A DNA stretch of 64,000 bases, taken from the NCBI GenBank assembly GCA_034401135.1, contig JAWZSP010000004.1, positions 3,038,001-3,102,000 on the forward strand. The letters are read 5' to 3'. Numbering within the stretch: position 1 is the stretch's first letter; every line of letters starts with the position of its first letter. Positions 1 through 13,300 of the stretch are shown piece after piece. The DNA comes from Volutella citrinella (taxonomy: Eukaryota; Ascomycota; Sordariomycetes; Hypocreales; Nectriaceae). The notes under the pieces are model-generated. The model saw only the letters and a list, made by a program, of their open reading frames with translations. It made no database searches and was not told where the DNA came from. A program made the position numbers and the translations under genes.

Positions 1-2707
1 GCCGATGCCCGCCCTGGCGAGTCATTGTTTGGTGCAGCGAACACGACATGTGTGTGTATGCCATGTGAGCCACATATGGAGGCATGCCTACTGCAATGCA
101 CCAGACCCGGCCCATCCAGGGTCGTCATGGCGACATGTTTGCATGCCGACCGCTATGGACAGGCACTGAATGATGTCCTCAATTAGTGAAGTCATCTGTG
201 TAGAGTGAGAGGGCAGGCGTGATGTAAGTCGTGTTGACGTCTGAGGCTGGGTAACATGGCCGCCAATCAGCCCGGACCAGGCCAAGGGGTCGGATGCATC
301 GGCCAGGCTGGAGACCCACTTGGGCCTTTGCAAGTTCCAAGCAGACGGGACGATGGGCTCTTGACACCGACTTTTGGGGTATCAGTCGTGGGGCGAAGTT
401 TTAGGGGCGGCTACTCGTTGCGCCCAGTGGCCAGTTCATGGCGAAAAGCGAGACGGAGGGGCAACCTTCGCGATGCGTCTGGCTCAATGCAGACCTTGAG
501 TTGTTCGTGCATCGCATCGAATCAATGGTGCCTTGTCCCTGACGCGCTACCGGCAACGACACTCCGAGTGGTCATCATAGAGAGCCACCACACCATCCAC
601 ACGTCAAGCGACAAGGGGGGGCTGCGGCCCAGACAGCTAGACAGGGCACAGGGGTCTTTTCCGCCAATGGTGATGGCGATCGTTAAAAAGCGGGGGGCCG
701 CCTTGGCCAGTCATCCACAAGATCAATGCCAAGCCCCAAACGTTTCTGTGGGTGAGACAGAACAAGTAATGGACAGAAGAAAGATGCCCTCACAGAAGGA
801 ACGATGTGGCAGGTGGGTTCGCGTGTGAGGTTTGAGTCAATGCTAGACGCTGGCTGGGAGTGGCTTGAGCCGGCTTCACTTGTCGTGGTGTCGCGCAATC
901 GCCTAGCGTGTTTCCCTTTCAAACCAGCGCGATACCCCACGAAGGGCTTCCCTCCACCATGTGTTCAACGGCAAGCATTGACGATGACGACTACCAGAGG
1001 GGACTGGACGAAGAGCATGACGAAACAGAGTGGGTTTCAACATTGTCCGCTACCATTCTCCTGTTTCCAGTCACTTGTTTCCTGTGTGGTGTAGATGGCC
1101 GTCTTGGGATGTGTCAGGTCGTGTGATGGCCGGCTGAATCCGGGGTCGGCTGATAGGTCGCGACGTGTTTTTTTTTTGGCATCGGTGTCTCGAGCTGACA
1201 AGTCATGATGGCTGGTGATGGTGTTTGGCCTGGACCTGGTGTTGAGTGCAGATGGCCACTGGTTGGGCCGGGCTTTTTTTTATTTGGTAAGCGCCTGCCT
1301 CTGCCTGACGTGGTGCTTTGGGCAACCGACAGTTTGGCAGGCCCCTGGCCCAGTCTGCAGGAGGCCAGCTGCACCAACCCACCTGAGGAGCTAATTCGGA
1401 CTTGTTTCCCAGCCCCTGACACTCTATTCTTACCATCAAAGAGGATACGGGACGGACATCAGCTGAAGTCCTTCTGGCACCGGTTCGGGAGGGGTTCCCT
1501 GCATCAGCTCCAGCTGCAGCCATCCAACTGCAGAAAAAGTCCTGCTTCTCAGAACACCAATGGTATGTTGTCTACAGCCGCCAGCACCAGGCGTTTACCG
1601 CCTCATGTCCAGCGTGGAGTCCCAAGGCTGCATTTCTTCCAGGCAGAGGTCGCGGTGCAGACCGGATGGCCCTGCGGCCCATGCTTCCTGGAAGGGGGTT
1701 AAATGAGTGAGGATGGAAGCAAGTGTTTGCCACCATCATGCATGGCCCTGCGCTTCTCTCTCTGGCTTCCGCCCAATAAAGTCTCCGCCACCATTGCCCC
1801 GTTGCACTAAATCGAGGAAGTAGCAATATGATCGCCACAGCAGGCCCATACCCAGAAACAATCTGTGAAACCAGGAGGCCTGTGAGCACTGACCTATCAT
1901 TATCGGCGTCGGTTCTTCACAATTAGAACACTCTGTCTAGCTGTCGTTCAATGCCGTGGCTGAGTTCAAGGTAGCCTCATAATACCCAGGGCGGCTATAT
2001 CAGATGGGGGTGCATGGACAGTGTGTTTTCCCCGACTACCATGCATTGGCCATGATTGCACCGTGCAAAGTTTCGAAGTCCTATCAGAAGGCCTCCCCGA
2101 GCTAGCGTGTTGATTAGCGAAACGTGATCTGGAGAGGAGTTTCAGGTCTTGTAGTGACCCGGAGCAACGGCTGGCTGCTGCCTTATGCCGCTGGCTTCTG
2201 TTTCCCAAAGTTTCTTGCTGCGCACGGCATTGAAGCATTTTTGTTCGAACATGTAGCGTGCTGTGTTCCAGTTAAGTTGTGTAGCTGTCAACTTGAAGCC
2301 TCCTTCGAGAAGTGTCGGATTGGGGACATCCAGTTTTGTTTGGGGCGTTGAAGCACATATCGACAAGGAATAAGGCTTTGGTAAGGCGAAGCGTTTGGGG
2401 AGGCAAGAAATGGTCATGGTCATGGTAATGTGTCAGGTGTAGGCTAGACTGGCTTAACATCATGCTTCCTGGCGCTCCTTCTAAGAGATATCTATGAATG
2501 TGGCCTTTGCATTCCCAAGGGCAAATGATTTGTACCGCCGCTGGCCCGATGCTCCTCTAAGCGTCCCATCGAACAGCACTAAAGAGCATGAAATAATGCA
2601 AAGGAGAAGTCTGCTGTGGTGCATAAACCCCCGTGGTTCTTATTTCCTGTTAGTGTGAGGTCAGGGGATGCCGTGGCGAATTTACACGCCTCAAAGACGC
2701 AGTCACC
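1..2707. other. Gene-free left end
   Basis: I see no supportable gene here. The open frames are short, overlap on both strands, are rich in Trp/Cys/Arg/Pro and show no family motif or sensible splice structure. A T-run and a second pyrimidine/T-run lie near 1169 and 1271. No tRNA-like clover-leaf or transposon end was noticed. The right part is the 3' flank of the minus-strand gene ending at 2708. Confidence 0.5.
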
Positions 2708-3265
2708 TCAGGTGTACATCTTCATCCTCTCCTCCCGGAATTCCTTGAAGTCCCACTCCCGTTTCTCTAACCCGGCAGGCTTGTTGAAAACGTAGACCGT
2801 TGTTTCCTTGATATTGTCCTTAGTTGACTCCGTGCCATCTTTCTCGAGCAACTTGACCTGGACCGTTTCTTTGTCATATTCGGAGCCCTCGAAGTAGTCG
2901 AGCTTGTGGATATTCGCATCAGTCAGCCCCGTAGCGTAGATGCCAAGGACGGTGTGGCCAGCTTCACGGATGACCCCAGGATAGTCTGCAAAGCGGACGC
3001 GGTGACGGCAGAATCCATCGAGGATCGCTGGTGCAAAAGTGTGCATATCTTGGATTGCCTTCGGAGGATTCGTGGTTCCATAGCAGACGCTGAAGAACAC
3101 CTCAGGCGCCATCTGAAATCTTGTTATTTTCTTGTGATTATTGAGAATCCCCACTGGCCTCATACCAAGGTGCCTACAGACGTGTCAGCGGCTATATTAA
3201 GAACTGAGAGAACATGTCTCGATCGGATTCGTACCGTAGAAGAACGCTGTGAAGTCTCCGCTCAT
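2708..3265 (-). CDS. GGCT/AIG2-like fold protein, three exons
   Basis: This is a predicted small cytosolic protein of the gamma-glutamylcyclotransferase / AIG2-like fold, 147 aa after splicing. Exon 1 is 3265-3235 (begins MSGDFTAFFYG), exon 2 is only 8 nt at 3173-3166, and exon 3 is 3112-2708. Introns of 61 and 53 nt have GT...AG ends. Joining the three restores the family loop motif YGTLM at about residues 10-14, which the open frame of exon 3 alone lacks; that frame would start in the second intron with an unrelated N-terminus. Later conserved stretches are the ILDGF/VRFADYPG segment and DYFEGSEY, where a glutamate fits the family catalytic acid. Whether it acts on gamma-glutamyl amines, glutathione breakdown products or another substrate cannot be told. 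It is transcribed divergently from TRA1, and a GATAAG cluster lies about 320 bp upstream of its start. Confidence 0.85.
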
Positions 3266-4303
3266 GTTGAACCCTGTGGGCAAGAAGCTGGCTTAGGCGA
3301 AGAAATGAGCTAAAAGGGTGCTGTAGGCGTAATCTAGGACTCGATATCTAAATTTAATAGAAGTCTGGAGAAGAATTTTTTTGGTGCCAGTAAAACGGGA
3401 TATGAGCAAGTTCAACTCTTGGGTAGCATCGAGGGGATGCCTGACGCCCGCGTTGTTGGCTTATTATTTTGGTGGGGCAACTTCTCAGCGAGCAGTTGCT
3501 CTGGGGCTTGGATCAACGAGAATGCTCAGTGGACCTTGGACGTTTCGGCGGTTTGTTACTTCTCGCATTGCTGAAGCATTGAAGAGATAAGATAAGACAA
3601 GGCAACACGAGATAAGATAAGATAGACATGGCCCCCCGCCAATTCACGTGTGGCAGGAACCATGATGGACCAAAGAAGAAGAAAAAACTTGTCTCTCTGA
3701 AGCTTGAGGAATTCGTTCATGAAAGCAGTCGCGTCTGGTGAAGCCTCTGAATTTCCGCAATTGTTCCTTGTCTGTTGAAAGCTGAAGCCTGAGGTCTTCA
3801 AAGGTATCTCTGAGCGCATCTGCCTATTTCATTCCAATCAGCGTGTGCCTGATGCTGCGATGCTCTGTCTCCACTCATTGGCCAAGTTGTGGCACTAGCG
3901 CCGGAACAATGTTTTGGCATCCCCTAGCGTATGTGGAATTGGCGGCCGTGGCCCCCCAGATTCGACGTTTCTCTAATTTTCAACGCGAAGCGGCGTTCAA
4001 GGCGATCTTGAAATCCACCACACCCCGAGGCTCCTCCCACGCCGCAGCCAACGTTCACAACAGCCTTTAGCTTCGACAGGTCACTCGCGAGCGAAACGGA
4101 ACATTGGCGATTCGTTCGAAGACTTGATTCACTCAAGTCTCTTTTTTCCTTCCCCGAACTAGATTGACGGTCTTCGCGACAGCTTCGCGACAAGCTCTCC
4201 TTCCACCTGTCGCTCTGGGTGGGCATATCACGGCCACGATTTTCACCCACCCTCGCGCGCATGGAAAATACTGTCGCGATCTGTGGATGCCGATAATGCA
4301 GCC
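3266..4303. promoter_or_regulatory. Divergent promoter between the GGCT-like gene and TRA1
   Basis: About 1 kb separates two divergent genes. It holds no credible coding region. It contains the GATAAG cluster at 3586-3625 and, near TRA1, a CT-rich stretch (about 4138-4260) typical of fungal leaders. A short upstream reading frame of about 11 codons starts at 4261, 43 bp before the chosen TRA1 start, and could act as a small upstream ORF. Confidence 0.5.
3586..3625. promoter_or_regulatory. Cluster of GATAAG motifs
   Basis: Four copies of GATAAG (3586-3591, 3591-3596, 3611-3616, 3616-3621) followed by GATAG (3621-3625) sit in 40 bp. HGATAR is the binding core of fungal GATA factors such as AreA/NIT2 (nitrogen) and SreA (iron). 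The cluster is 320 bp from the start of the GGCT-like gene and 680 bp from TRA1. Function is inference; a plain short tandem repeat is the alternative. Confidence 0.4.
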
Positions 4304-7300
4304 ATGTCGGGAACCACTATTGACGATGTCGTAAAACGACTAAGCACGCCTGACATAGGTACGAATCGAATGGCGCGAACAGGCTCTCTGCCTGTCGCAT
4401 TTCTCTTCACGGAGGGTTTGCTCACGTTATTCTTCCTATAGATGTCAGACTAAAGCTGGAAGCTGCAACCACGCTGCGTGATAGCTTGGACCATTACACC
4501 ACGGGTCCCATTTACCCACCGTTTCTGAAGAGGCTTATGCCAATTTTCATTGGCATTCTTCGTGGACCATGCACTTTCCAAAGCAACTCACCAGAACAAG
4601 TTCGTTGCCCTACACAAGATACCCCCTTATACAATGCTGATCCTGTGTAGAAACTTCGAAATTGTATCCTCGAAGTTCTCCATCGACTGCCCACGTCACC
4701 CGCACCCGCCGAACCATTTGAGCAGTATGCTGAGGAGGTCGTTGACCTGTTAATGCAGCTAGTGCGAAACGATAACGAGGAGAACGCAACGCTATGTGTC
4801 AAAATCACGTCCGATATTATGCGCCATCAGCACAAGGTGCTGCAAGGCAAGGTCCAGGTGTTTCTCACACTCATCCAGGAGCTGTTCGAACAGATGGAGA
4901 AGGTAGTCAAGGAACAACTGGACAGTGCCTCACTTGCTCCGACCTCCCAGCCAGGGAACCCGTCGACCCCCGGTAGCTCGCAGACGAACTTTCAGTCCCC
5001 ACGACCTGGGTCTCCGGTGGCCTCCGTCACGGAACTGGGCGCCGATCCGCAACAGCAGAACCGACCATTGCAGAAGGGAATGCAGTCCTTCAAAGTTCTT
5101 TCCGAATGCCCCATCATCGTCGTCTCGATATTCCAGATCTATCGAAATACTGTTCAGCAGAATGTGCGGAAATTTGTGCCCTTGATACAAAACGTCTTGT
5201 GCTTGCAGGCGGCTGCCCAACAGCAAGCACATGCTGATGCTGCCGCTCGGGGGACGATCCATACTGGAGTTAGCCCAGCAATCAAGAATCGGGCGGCTTT
5301 TGGCGACTTCATAACAGCACAGGTCAAGACGATGAGCTTCCTGGCCTACCTGCTCCGACAATACGCCTCCCAGCTCAATGAATTTCTGCCAAGGTTGCCG
5401 GACATTGTTATCCGGCTTCTGAAGGACTGCCCAAGAGAAAAGTCCGGAACGAGGAAGGAGCTCATCGTTGCCATTCGGCACATCATCAACTACAACTTCA
5501 GGAAGCCCTTCATTCCCAAGATCGACGAGCTGCTGGACGAGCGGACACTTACCGGAGATGGACTCACGGTTCACGAGACCATGCGCCCCCTGGCTTACAG
5601 CATGCTTGCTGATCTGATTCATCATGTGCGCGACTCACTGAAGCCGGAGCAGATTCGAAAGACGGTCGAAGTATACACTCGAAACCTGCAAGACAATTTC
5701 CCTGGAACGAGTTTTCAAACGATGAGCGCAAAGCTTCTTCTCAACATGGCCGAGTGCATCGCGAAACTGCCGAACAAGGCTGATGCTCGTCACTATCTGA
5801 TCATGATCTTGAACGCCATTGCAGACAAGTTTGCTGCCATGAACCGGCAGTACCCTAATGCAGTCAAGCTGTCGAAGCTTTATCAACAACAGCTCGAAGC
5901 CGACGTCAAGGAGACGTACCTCGCGGATAAGAATCAACCTCCCGAGTGGGACGAGACGGACATTTTCAGCGCAGTGCCTATCAAGACGTCGAACCAACGG
6001 GACAGGGGTGCCGACCCCGTCATCGACAACAAGTTCTTGGTTAGAAATCTCATGACTGGCTTGAAGAATCTGTTTTATCAGCTGCGAACATGCAACGTCG
6101 GCAATCACATTGACCCAGCCAATGCACCCTCACACTGGCAGGACGTTTCCTACGGCTTTACTGCCGAGGAGGCCCAAGTTATTGTGAAACTCTTCCGTGA
6201 GGGCGCTTATGTCTTCCGATATTACGAAATCGAGAAGCCCGCTGCTGAATCGCAGTACATGTCTCCCGTAGAGTACATGGCCAACTTCTACATGGTTTCT
6301 AGCAGCAAGGAGGAAAAAGACCTTCTGGAGACCTTTGCTACCGTTTTCCATGCCATCGACCCCGCAACATTCCATGAAGTATTCCAGCAGGAGATCCCGC
6401 GACTTTACGACATGATCTTTGAGCATACAGCTTTATTGCATATACCCCAGTTCTTTCTTGCCAGCGAAGCTACTTCACCAAGCTTTTGCGGTATGCTCCT
6501 CCAGTTTCTCATGGAACGGATCGATCAGGTCGGCTCCGCTGATGTGAAGAAATCTTCCATCTTGCTGAGACTCTTCAAACTCGCTTTCATGGCAGTAACC
6601 CTCTTTGCCAGTCAGAACGAACAGGTCCTTTTGCCTCATGTTGTGAACATTGTTACCAAGTCCATCGAGCTATCGACTAAAGCCGAGGAGCCCATGAACT
6701 ACTTCTTGCTCTTGCGATCTCTGTTCCGAAGCATTGGCGGCGGCAAATTCGAGCAACTCTACAAGCAGATCCTGCCTCTACTGGAAATGCTTCTGGATGT
6801 GTTGAACAACCTTCTCATGGCTGCTCGCAAGCCTTCAGAGCGAGATCTCTATGTCGAGCTATGCCTCACGGTTCCGGCTCGACTTAGCCACCTTCTCCCC
6901 CACCTCAGCTTCTTGATGCGGCCCCTAGTCGTCGCACTCAGAGCTGGTACGGATCTTGTTGGCCAAGGCTTGCGCACGCTTGAGCTCTGTGTCGACAATC
7001 TCACAGCTGATTATCTCGACCCCATCATGGCACCCGTCATTGACGAGCTTATGACTGCATTGTTCGACCACTTGAAACCTCATCCCTACAGCCATTTCCA
7101 CGCCCACACGACAATGCGAATTCTCGGAAAGCTTGGCGGTAGAAACCGCAAGTTCATGACGGGCGCCCTACCCCTCGCCTACAAGGAGTATGCTGACGAT
7201 CCGTCGAGCTTCGACATCCGACTCATTGGATCCAAGAAGGATCGGGCTTTCCCTGCAGAGATGGGAGTTGATTTTGCTATTCAGAAACTGATGGAAGTCC

Positions 7301-10300
7301 CCAAGATTGGCAAGAACAACCAAGCTCGCCAGTTCGACGCGTACTATAAGAAGCAGGCTCTCCATCTCATCAAGTCACAGCTAAAAATTCGAATCGGCCA
7401 CGACCAATTGCCTGAAGATCTTCCTCGACTCCTGCGATTGCAAGCGCAAGATCTCCTCACACGCAAACTCGATATCAGCCTGGCTAATTTTGAGAGCTCT
7501 GATCGGGAGCGATCAATCCCGAAGAAGGATGCCGAGGACCAGACCATTAAGCGCCTCCTGAAGGCGATAATGTTTGCCCAGTCAATTCCTGAGTTCAAGG
7601 AAGAGGCCAGCGCTTTCCTTGTCAATATTTGCAAACATTTTGCCATCATCGAAGTTGGTCGCGCTCTCGTGGACCTAAAGCGAAATTTCAGCCCCTTTGA
7701 CCCCAAGGCTGGCGAAGGCCCTCTTCATGTTGATACTCGTGATTTGTCTGATGCGATTGTCGAATCCTTGTCATCCGACCACCCAGATATGCGAGAAGCG
7801 GCACAGCAGGCCATTCGAGAGATGCATGCTTCCACTGCCATAATTTTTGGCTCCGAAAACGCAGTTGGACGTCTCCCATTCTTCAGCCATCTCAGCAGCA
7901 CTTTCTGTCATAGCTGTTATGAGGAAGAATGGTTCACCAAGACAGGTGGAAGCTTGGGTATCAACTTCCTGCTCACCGAACTCGACCTTGGTGATGCCTG
8001 GGTAGCAACGAAGCAGACCGAATTCATTCGAGCTCTGATGTATGTGATCAAGGACATGCCGCAAGACCTTCCCGAAAAGACCCGGTGTCTGGCACAGACC
8101 AGTCTTGAAGTCCTTCTAAAGCGAATCACAAAGACTATCAAGAAGGAGGACGCCCTACCTATCCAACAGCAGCAAGGTCAACCTCAGGTCAAGCAGCCAC
8201 GACTCGCCCAGATCTGCATGCAGTTCAATAATGAGCTCTCTCATATGAACAAACATGTCCGGGAGACCGCCAAGCGATCTCTGGAACTCATTGCCAAGGC
8301 TGCCAGTTGCGAGGTCTGGGAGCTGATCGAACCGTACAAGGACAGGTTCCTCCAGCCGATATACGCGAAACCTCTGCGAGCTTTGCCATTCGCGATCCAG
8401 ATTGGCTATATCAACGCCATGACGTATCACATGAGCCTCAAGAATGACTGGGTCAGTTTCGATGACAACCTCAACCGGTTGCTGATGGAGTCACTCGCTT
8501 TAGCCGATGCCAGCGACGAGTCTCTTGCAAACAAACCTGCTGAGTTTCGCACTCACGAGCACATTGTGAATCTCCGTGTCTCTTGCATCAAGCTACTCAG
8601 TACCGCAATGACATTTGAGGAGTTTGCCAACAATCCTACCAAGGCGAAGATCTTGGCCGTCTTCTTCAAGTGCTTGTATTCCGAGTCCAAGCCCACCATC
8701 AACGCGGCTAATGATGCGCTGAAGTCGGTGTTGGCAGTCGATCGTCGGCTCCCGAAGGATCTTCTGCAGGCTGGTCTTCGCCCTGTTTTGCAGAGTCTAT
8801 CGGATCCTAAGCGACTCAGCACGCCCGGCTTGGACAACCTCTCGCGATTATTGAAGCTTCTCACAAGCTACTTTAAGGTCGAGATTGGTGCCCGACTGCT
8901 TGACCAAATCGACTCAATCGTTGATCCTGCCACGTTGCAGCAAATCTCATTCACCTTCTTCGAGCAACAACCTCAGATGAGAGTGATCACGGCGATTCTC
9001 AACATCTTCCATCTTTTGCCCGCACCAGCAGAGGCTTTCAAGGAGCGTCTCATTGACTGTTTCCTCGGCCTTGAAGAGAAGTTGAGAAGGACACAGCACA
9101 GCCCGTTCCGCCTTCCAATGTACAAATACCTCAACCGGTACCCGAAGGAAATTTGGGCATACCTACTTGGCAAGGTTGAAGACCTCAAGTACGGTCGCTT
9201 CCTGGGCCAAGTTCTCGCACACCCTGATAGCACAGCGCTCCGGGAGGTTGCGGCCGAAAATGTCGATAATCTGATCGCCCGTTGCAATGAGATGATGGCC
9301 CAAAACAACGAGACCAAGTTCATTACCATGGTCAATACAATCCACATCCTCGACTCTCTCAGCCGCTGGCCAAAGTCCGATCAATGGATGGACAAGAAGG
9401 AGAATATTACCTGGTTGAAAACGACAGGCAAACAGCTTGAGACGCATCTCAAGCAGTACACGCTGCCTGCCCATCTTCGACTTGCAGCTTATCAAGCTGC
9501 GGAGCAGGTCATGAGTGTTCTTGTCAAGTCTTTGGAAAGGTCACCAAAGGATCTTGATGCCTTATTCAGCTTGATTGAGTCTGTAACTGCCGACGAACTT
9601 CGCACCACACAGGATCTCATTTCATTCGTCTATGAAAAGATCATTTGCAGCGAAGATGTTGGCTTCTGGAAGTCAATCTTCCTACGGTGCCTGGACACAT
9701 ACGCAGGCAAGACGGCATCGAACAAGATGAAGTACTTCCTGCTCCACTACATTGTCAACCCAATAGTGGCCAAGGACGTCATGCGGAACTGGAATCAGTT
9801 GGATCAGAACAAATCTTCGAAGCTGATGGATCGCTCTGTCATTGATGCAGTGAGCAGCAAGATTTGGAAGGTCCACCCTGAAATGACAATGGATGATCAA
9901 GCACAACCCGGCATCGATCACACTCGATATGAAGTCTTGCAGTTGTCAGCCATGCTGGTCAAATACTACCACAACACGTTACAGGAAGCAAGAAAGGACA
10001 TCATCAAGTTTGGCTGGACCTTCATCCGGCTTGACGATGTCATCAACAAGCACGCAGCTTATGTCGTGATCGGGTACTTCATTGCGCATTATGAGACTCC
10101 TGCCAAGATTGTCACCCAGGTTTATTTGTCACTGCTCAAGGCAAATCAGAACGAGGGCCGCATTCTTGTAACGCAGGCACTCGAGCTCATCGCCCCGGTT
10201 CTGCCTAAACGCTGCAGTACTGGTCCAAATGAGCGAAACGCACCGTGGGCGGTGGCTCCCCGCCGCATCTTGGCAGACGAAGGCCAAAATGTGCAGCAAA

Positions 10301-13300
10301 TGACCAGCATCTTCCATTTCTTGGTCCGTCACAAGGGACTGTTTTATGAGGCCCGAGATAAGTACATCTTGCTGATCATCTCGTCTCTGCGGAAAGTTGC
10401 GAATCCCCAAAGTGCATCATACGAGAGTAAAAGGCTTGCCCTTAGCATGATGACACTCATCTGGGACTGGGAAAACATGCGGGTTGAAGGAAAGAGGTCT
10501 CCTTCTCTCACTTCACGGGCGCTGTCGGAGTCTCCAAATACTAAAAAGAGGAAATTGGATGGCGAACAGCCAATGTCGTCGCCTCCAGTTGCCAGACACA
10601 GCCATCCGGCCGAGCGTGCCGAGTATCAAATCCCCCCAGGATTCAGACAGAAGATGATTAAGTATCTCGTCGAGTTCATTGCTCAGCTCAATGAACGGTA
10701 TCAACTTCCGTCAGCGAAGCCAAGAGACCCAGCATCAGCTTCAGTCCCCGCTCCTCCGCCATCTCTCACCGAGCTCTGCAAGAAGGCAATGGCCCTGCTC
10801 CACAACCTTGTTCAGCCTCAATACTGGGGTGACCTGGATTTGGACCTGTTTCCCAATGTCACGGACGTCATCTTGGCTAGCGACAAGACGTCTGTGATTC
10901 TTAATGCCGATCCAACTGACAAGGAGAAGTTTGATGATAAATTCCTCACAAACATCATCAATACTCTCCAAGTTGTGCGGATTGTTCTGAATTCCAAGTC
11001 AGATGAATGGATCCAGAAAAACATGCCAGCAGTCCAGAAGGTCCTGGAGAAGTGCTTGAAATCAGAGAACCCGGAAATTCAGGACTGCCTTCACCTGGCT
11101 GACAAGAAATACGACGACGGCCGCGAGCTTAGGTCCATTATCAAGCGTGTGCTGGATTCTGTGCCAGATGACACACCTATGGAAGACGCTGACGGTGACG
11201 CCGAAGCCGAGGCGGTGACGTCGGAAATTGTGGCGTACCTCTCGCAGCTCGCAACTGAAGCGATGAATGGGAACAACTACATGTCTGGTGTGAACATCCT
11301 TTGGTCATTGGGGCACCGCAAGCCCACTGTCATTGATCAGCATATCATGTCCCTCATGAAGGCACTGCAGAGCAAGCATGCCAGAGAGCACGTTCAGCAT
11401 TACAATGCCGTGGCGAACCAAGCCGCAGGTGTGAACAATCGTAACCAAGAACCGGGCACACCATCCGGCGAGATGACCATTTATGACCTCGATGTCCAGA
11501 CCAAGCTCATGATCAAGGAGATTCAAGTCGTGGCCCTGAGAATGGAGGTTCTTGGTGACAATCGTCGCCCCTTTCTTAGCGTGTTGGCCACACTGGTTGA
11601 GAAGTCAATGCATATCGACCTTTGTGAAGAAATCCTCAACATGGTGGAAGGATGGGTCTTTCGCTCCGAGGGCACCTGGCCCACGTTGAAGGAAAAGACG
11701 GCGGTGCTACACAAGATGCTGTCTTTTGAACATAGACAGGACTCGACTATGCTGTCCAAGTTTCTCGACTTGGTGATTCGAATCTACGAAGACCCCAAGA
11801 TCACTCGCACGGAGCTCACTGTTCGTATGGAGCACGCTTTCCTCATTGGAACTAGGGCAGCCGATGTCGAGATGCGAAATCGATTCATGGCCATCTTCGA
11901 CAAGAGCCTGTCGAAAAGCGCGAGCGCTCGTCTATCCTATGTTCTCACATCTCAAAACTGGGATACACTGGCCGACTCCTACTGGCTTGCTCAGGCCTCC
12001 CACCTTTTGCTCGGCGCTGTGGAAATGAACACCAACATCCATCTTCATCAGGATGATTTCAAAACCATGCCCATCTCCCGATTGGTAACGGTTTTCAACC
12101 CTGAGAAGGCGGCCCGAGAGCCCGCTAGCATCATGGATGACAAGTATGAAGCGTTCATGGCCAACCATCGCCGTTTCATGGCTGATGTCGGCGACGTCAA
12201 AGTCCGCGATGTTATTGAGCCACTCATGCAACTCCAACACAGCGATTCTGAGCTCGCTCACCAGCTATGGGTAACCCTTTTCCCCATCTACTGGGCAGCC
12301 ACAGCAAAGGATGATCGTATCGACCTCGAACGCGGCATGGTGGCGCTCCTCACCAAAGACTATCACAGTCGTCAAATCGACAAGCGCCCCAATGTTGTCC
12401 AATCTCTGGTCGAGGGAGCGGCCAAGACTTGGCCTGAATGCAAGCTACCACCGCATGTCCTGAAATTCGAAGCTAAAACCTACGACGCCTGGTACACAGC
12501 CTTGGTCCAGCTTGAGAATTCTGCCATCCATCCTGAAATTGAGTCTGCGACAGTGAGGGAGAGCAATCTCGACGCTCTTGTTGAGCTATATGCATCGCTT
12601 CAAGAAGATGACTTATTCTACGGTACATGGCGGCGTCGTTGCCAATTCGTGGAGACCAACGCAGCTCTATCATATGAGCAAAACGGCATGTGGGACAAGG
12701 CTCAGAAGTTGTACGAGAACGCGCAGATCAAGGCTAGGACCGGCGTCATCCCGTTCTCGCAAGCTGAATACATGCTGTGGGAGGATCATTGGGTCCTTTG
12801 CGCCCAGAAGCTTCAGCAATGGGAGATTCTCCAAGACTTTGCCAAACACGAAAATTTCCAGGATCTTCTCCTCGAATGCGCATGGCGCAACACCGACATG
12901 TGGCAAGACGAACAGCAGCGCGAAGCTCTGGATAACATCATCAAGGGAGTCATGGATGCGCCCACCCCTCGGCGAGCCTTCTTCCAGGCTTTCATGTCTT
13001 TGCTCAAGTTCCACAACCAGAAAGAAGCCGGTGCCGAATTCGCACGAGTTTGTGACGAAGCTATTCAGCTGTCGATCAGGAAGTGGCACCAACTCCCTGA
13101 ACGCCTAACGAATGCCCACATTCCCCTACTACAGAACTTCCAACAACTGGTCGAGCTTCACGATGCTAGTGTCATCTGCCAGAGTCTCGCCAATACGAAC
13201 CAGTCAAACTTGGACGTCAAGTCTGGCGAACTGAAGCTGCTCCTGGGGGCCTGGCGCGATCGTCTGCCCAACGTCTGGGACGATATCACGGCTTGGCAGG

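Noticed and set aside
256..1702. Open frames of 165-190 codons on the plus strand in the left end
   Set aside because: Composition is Trp/Cys/Arg/Pro-rich, with overlapping frames on both strands, no family motif and no splice logic; typical of GC-rich non-coding DNA.
2708..3163. Single-exon version of the GGCT-like gene starting at 3163
   Set aside because: That start lies inside the second intron; the encoded N-terminus lacks the YGTL loop, whereas the three-exon model restores it.
4930..6108. Antisense open frames of 157-231 codons opposite TRA1
   Set aside because: They mirror the codon structure of a confidently identified gene and have no motif of their own.
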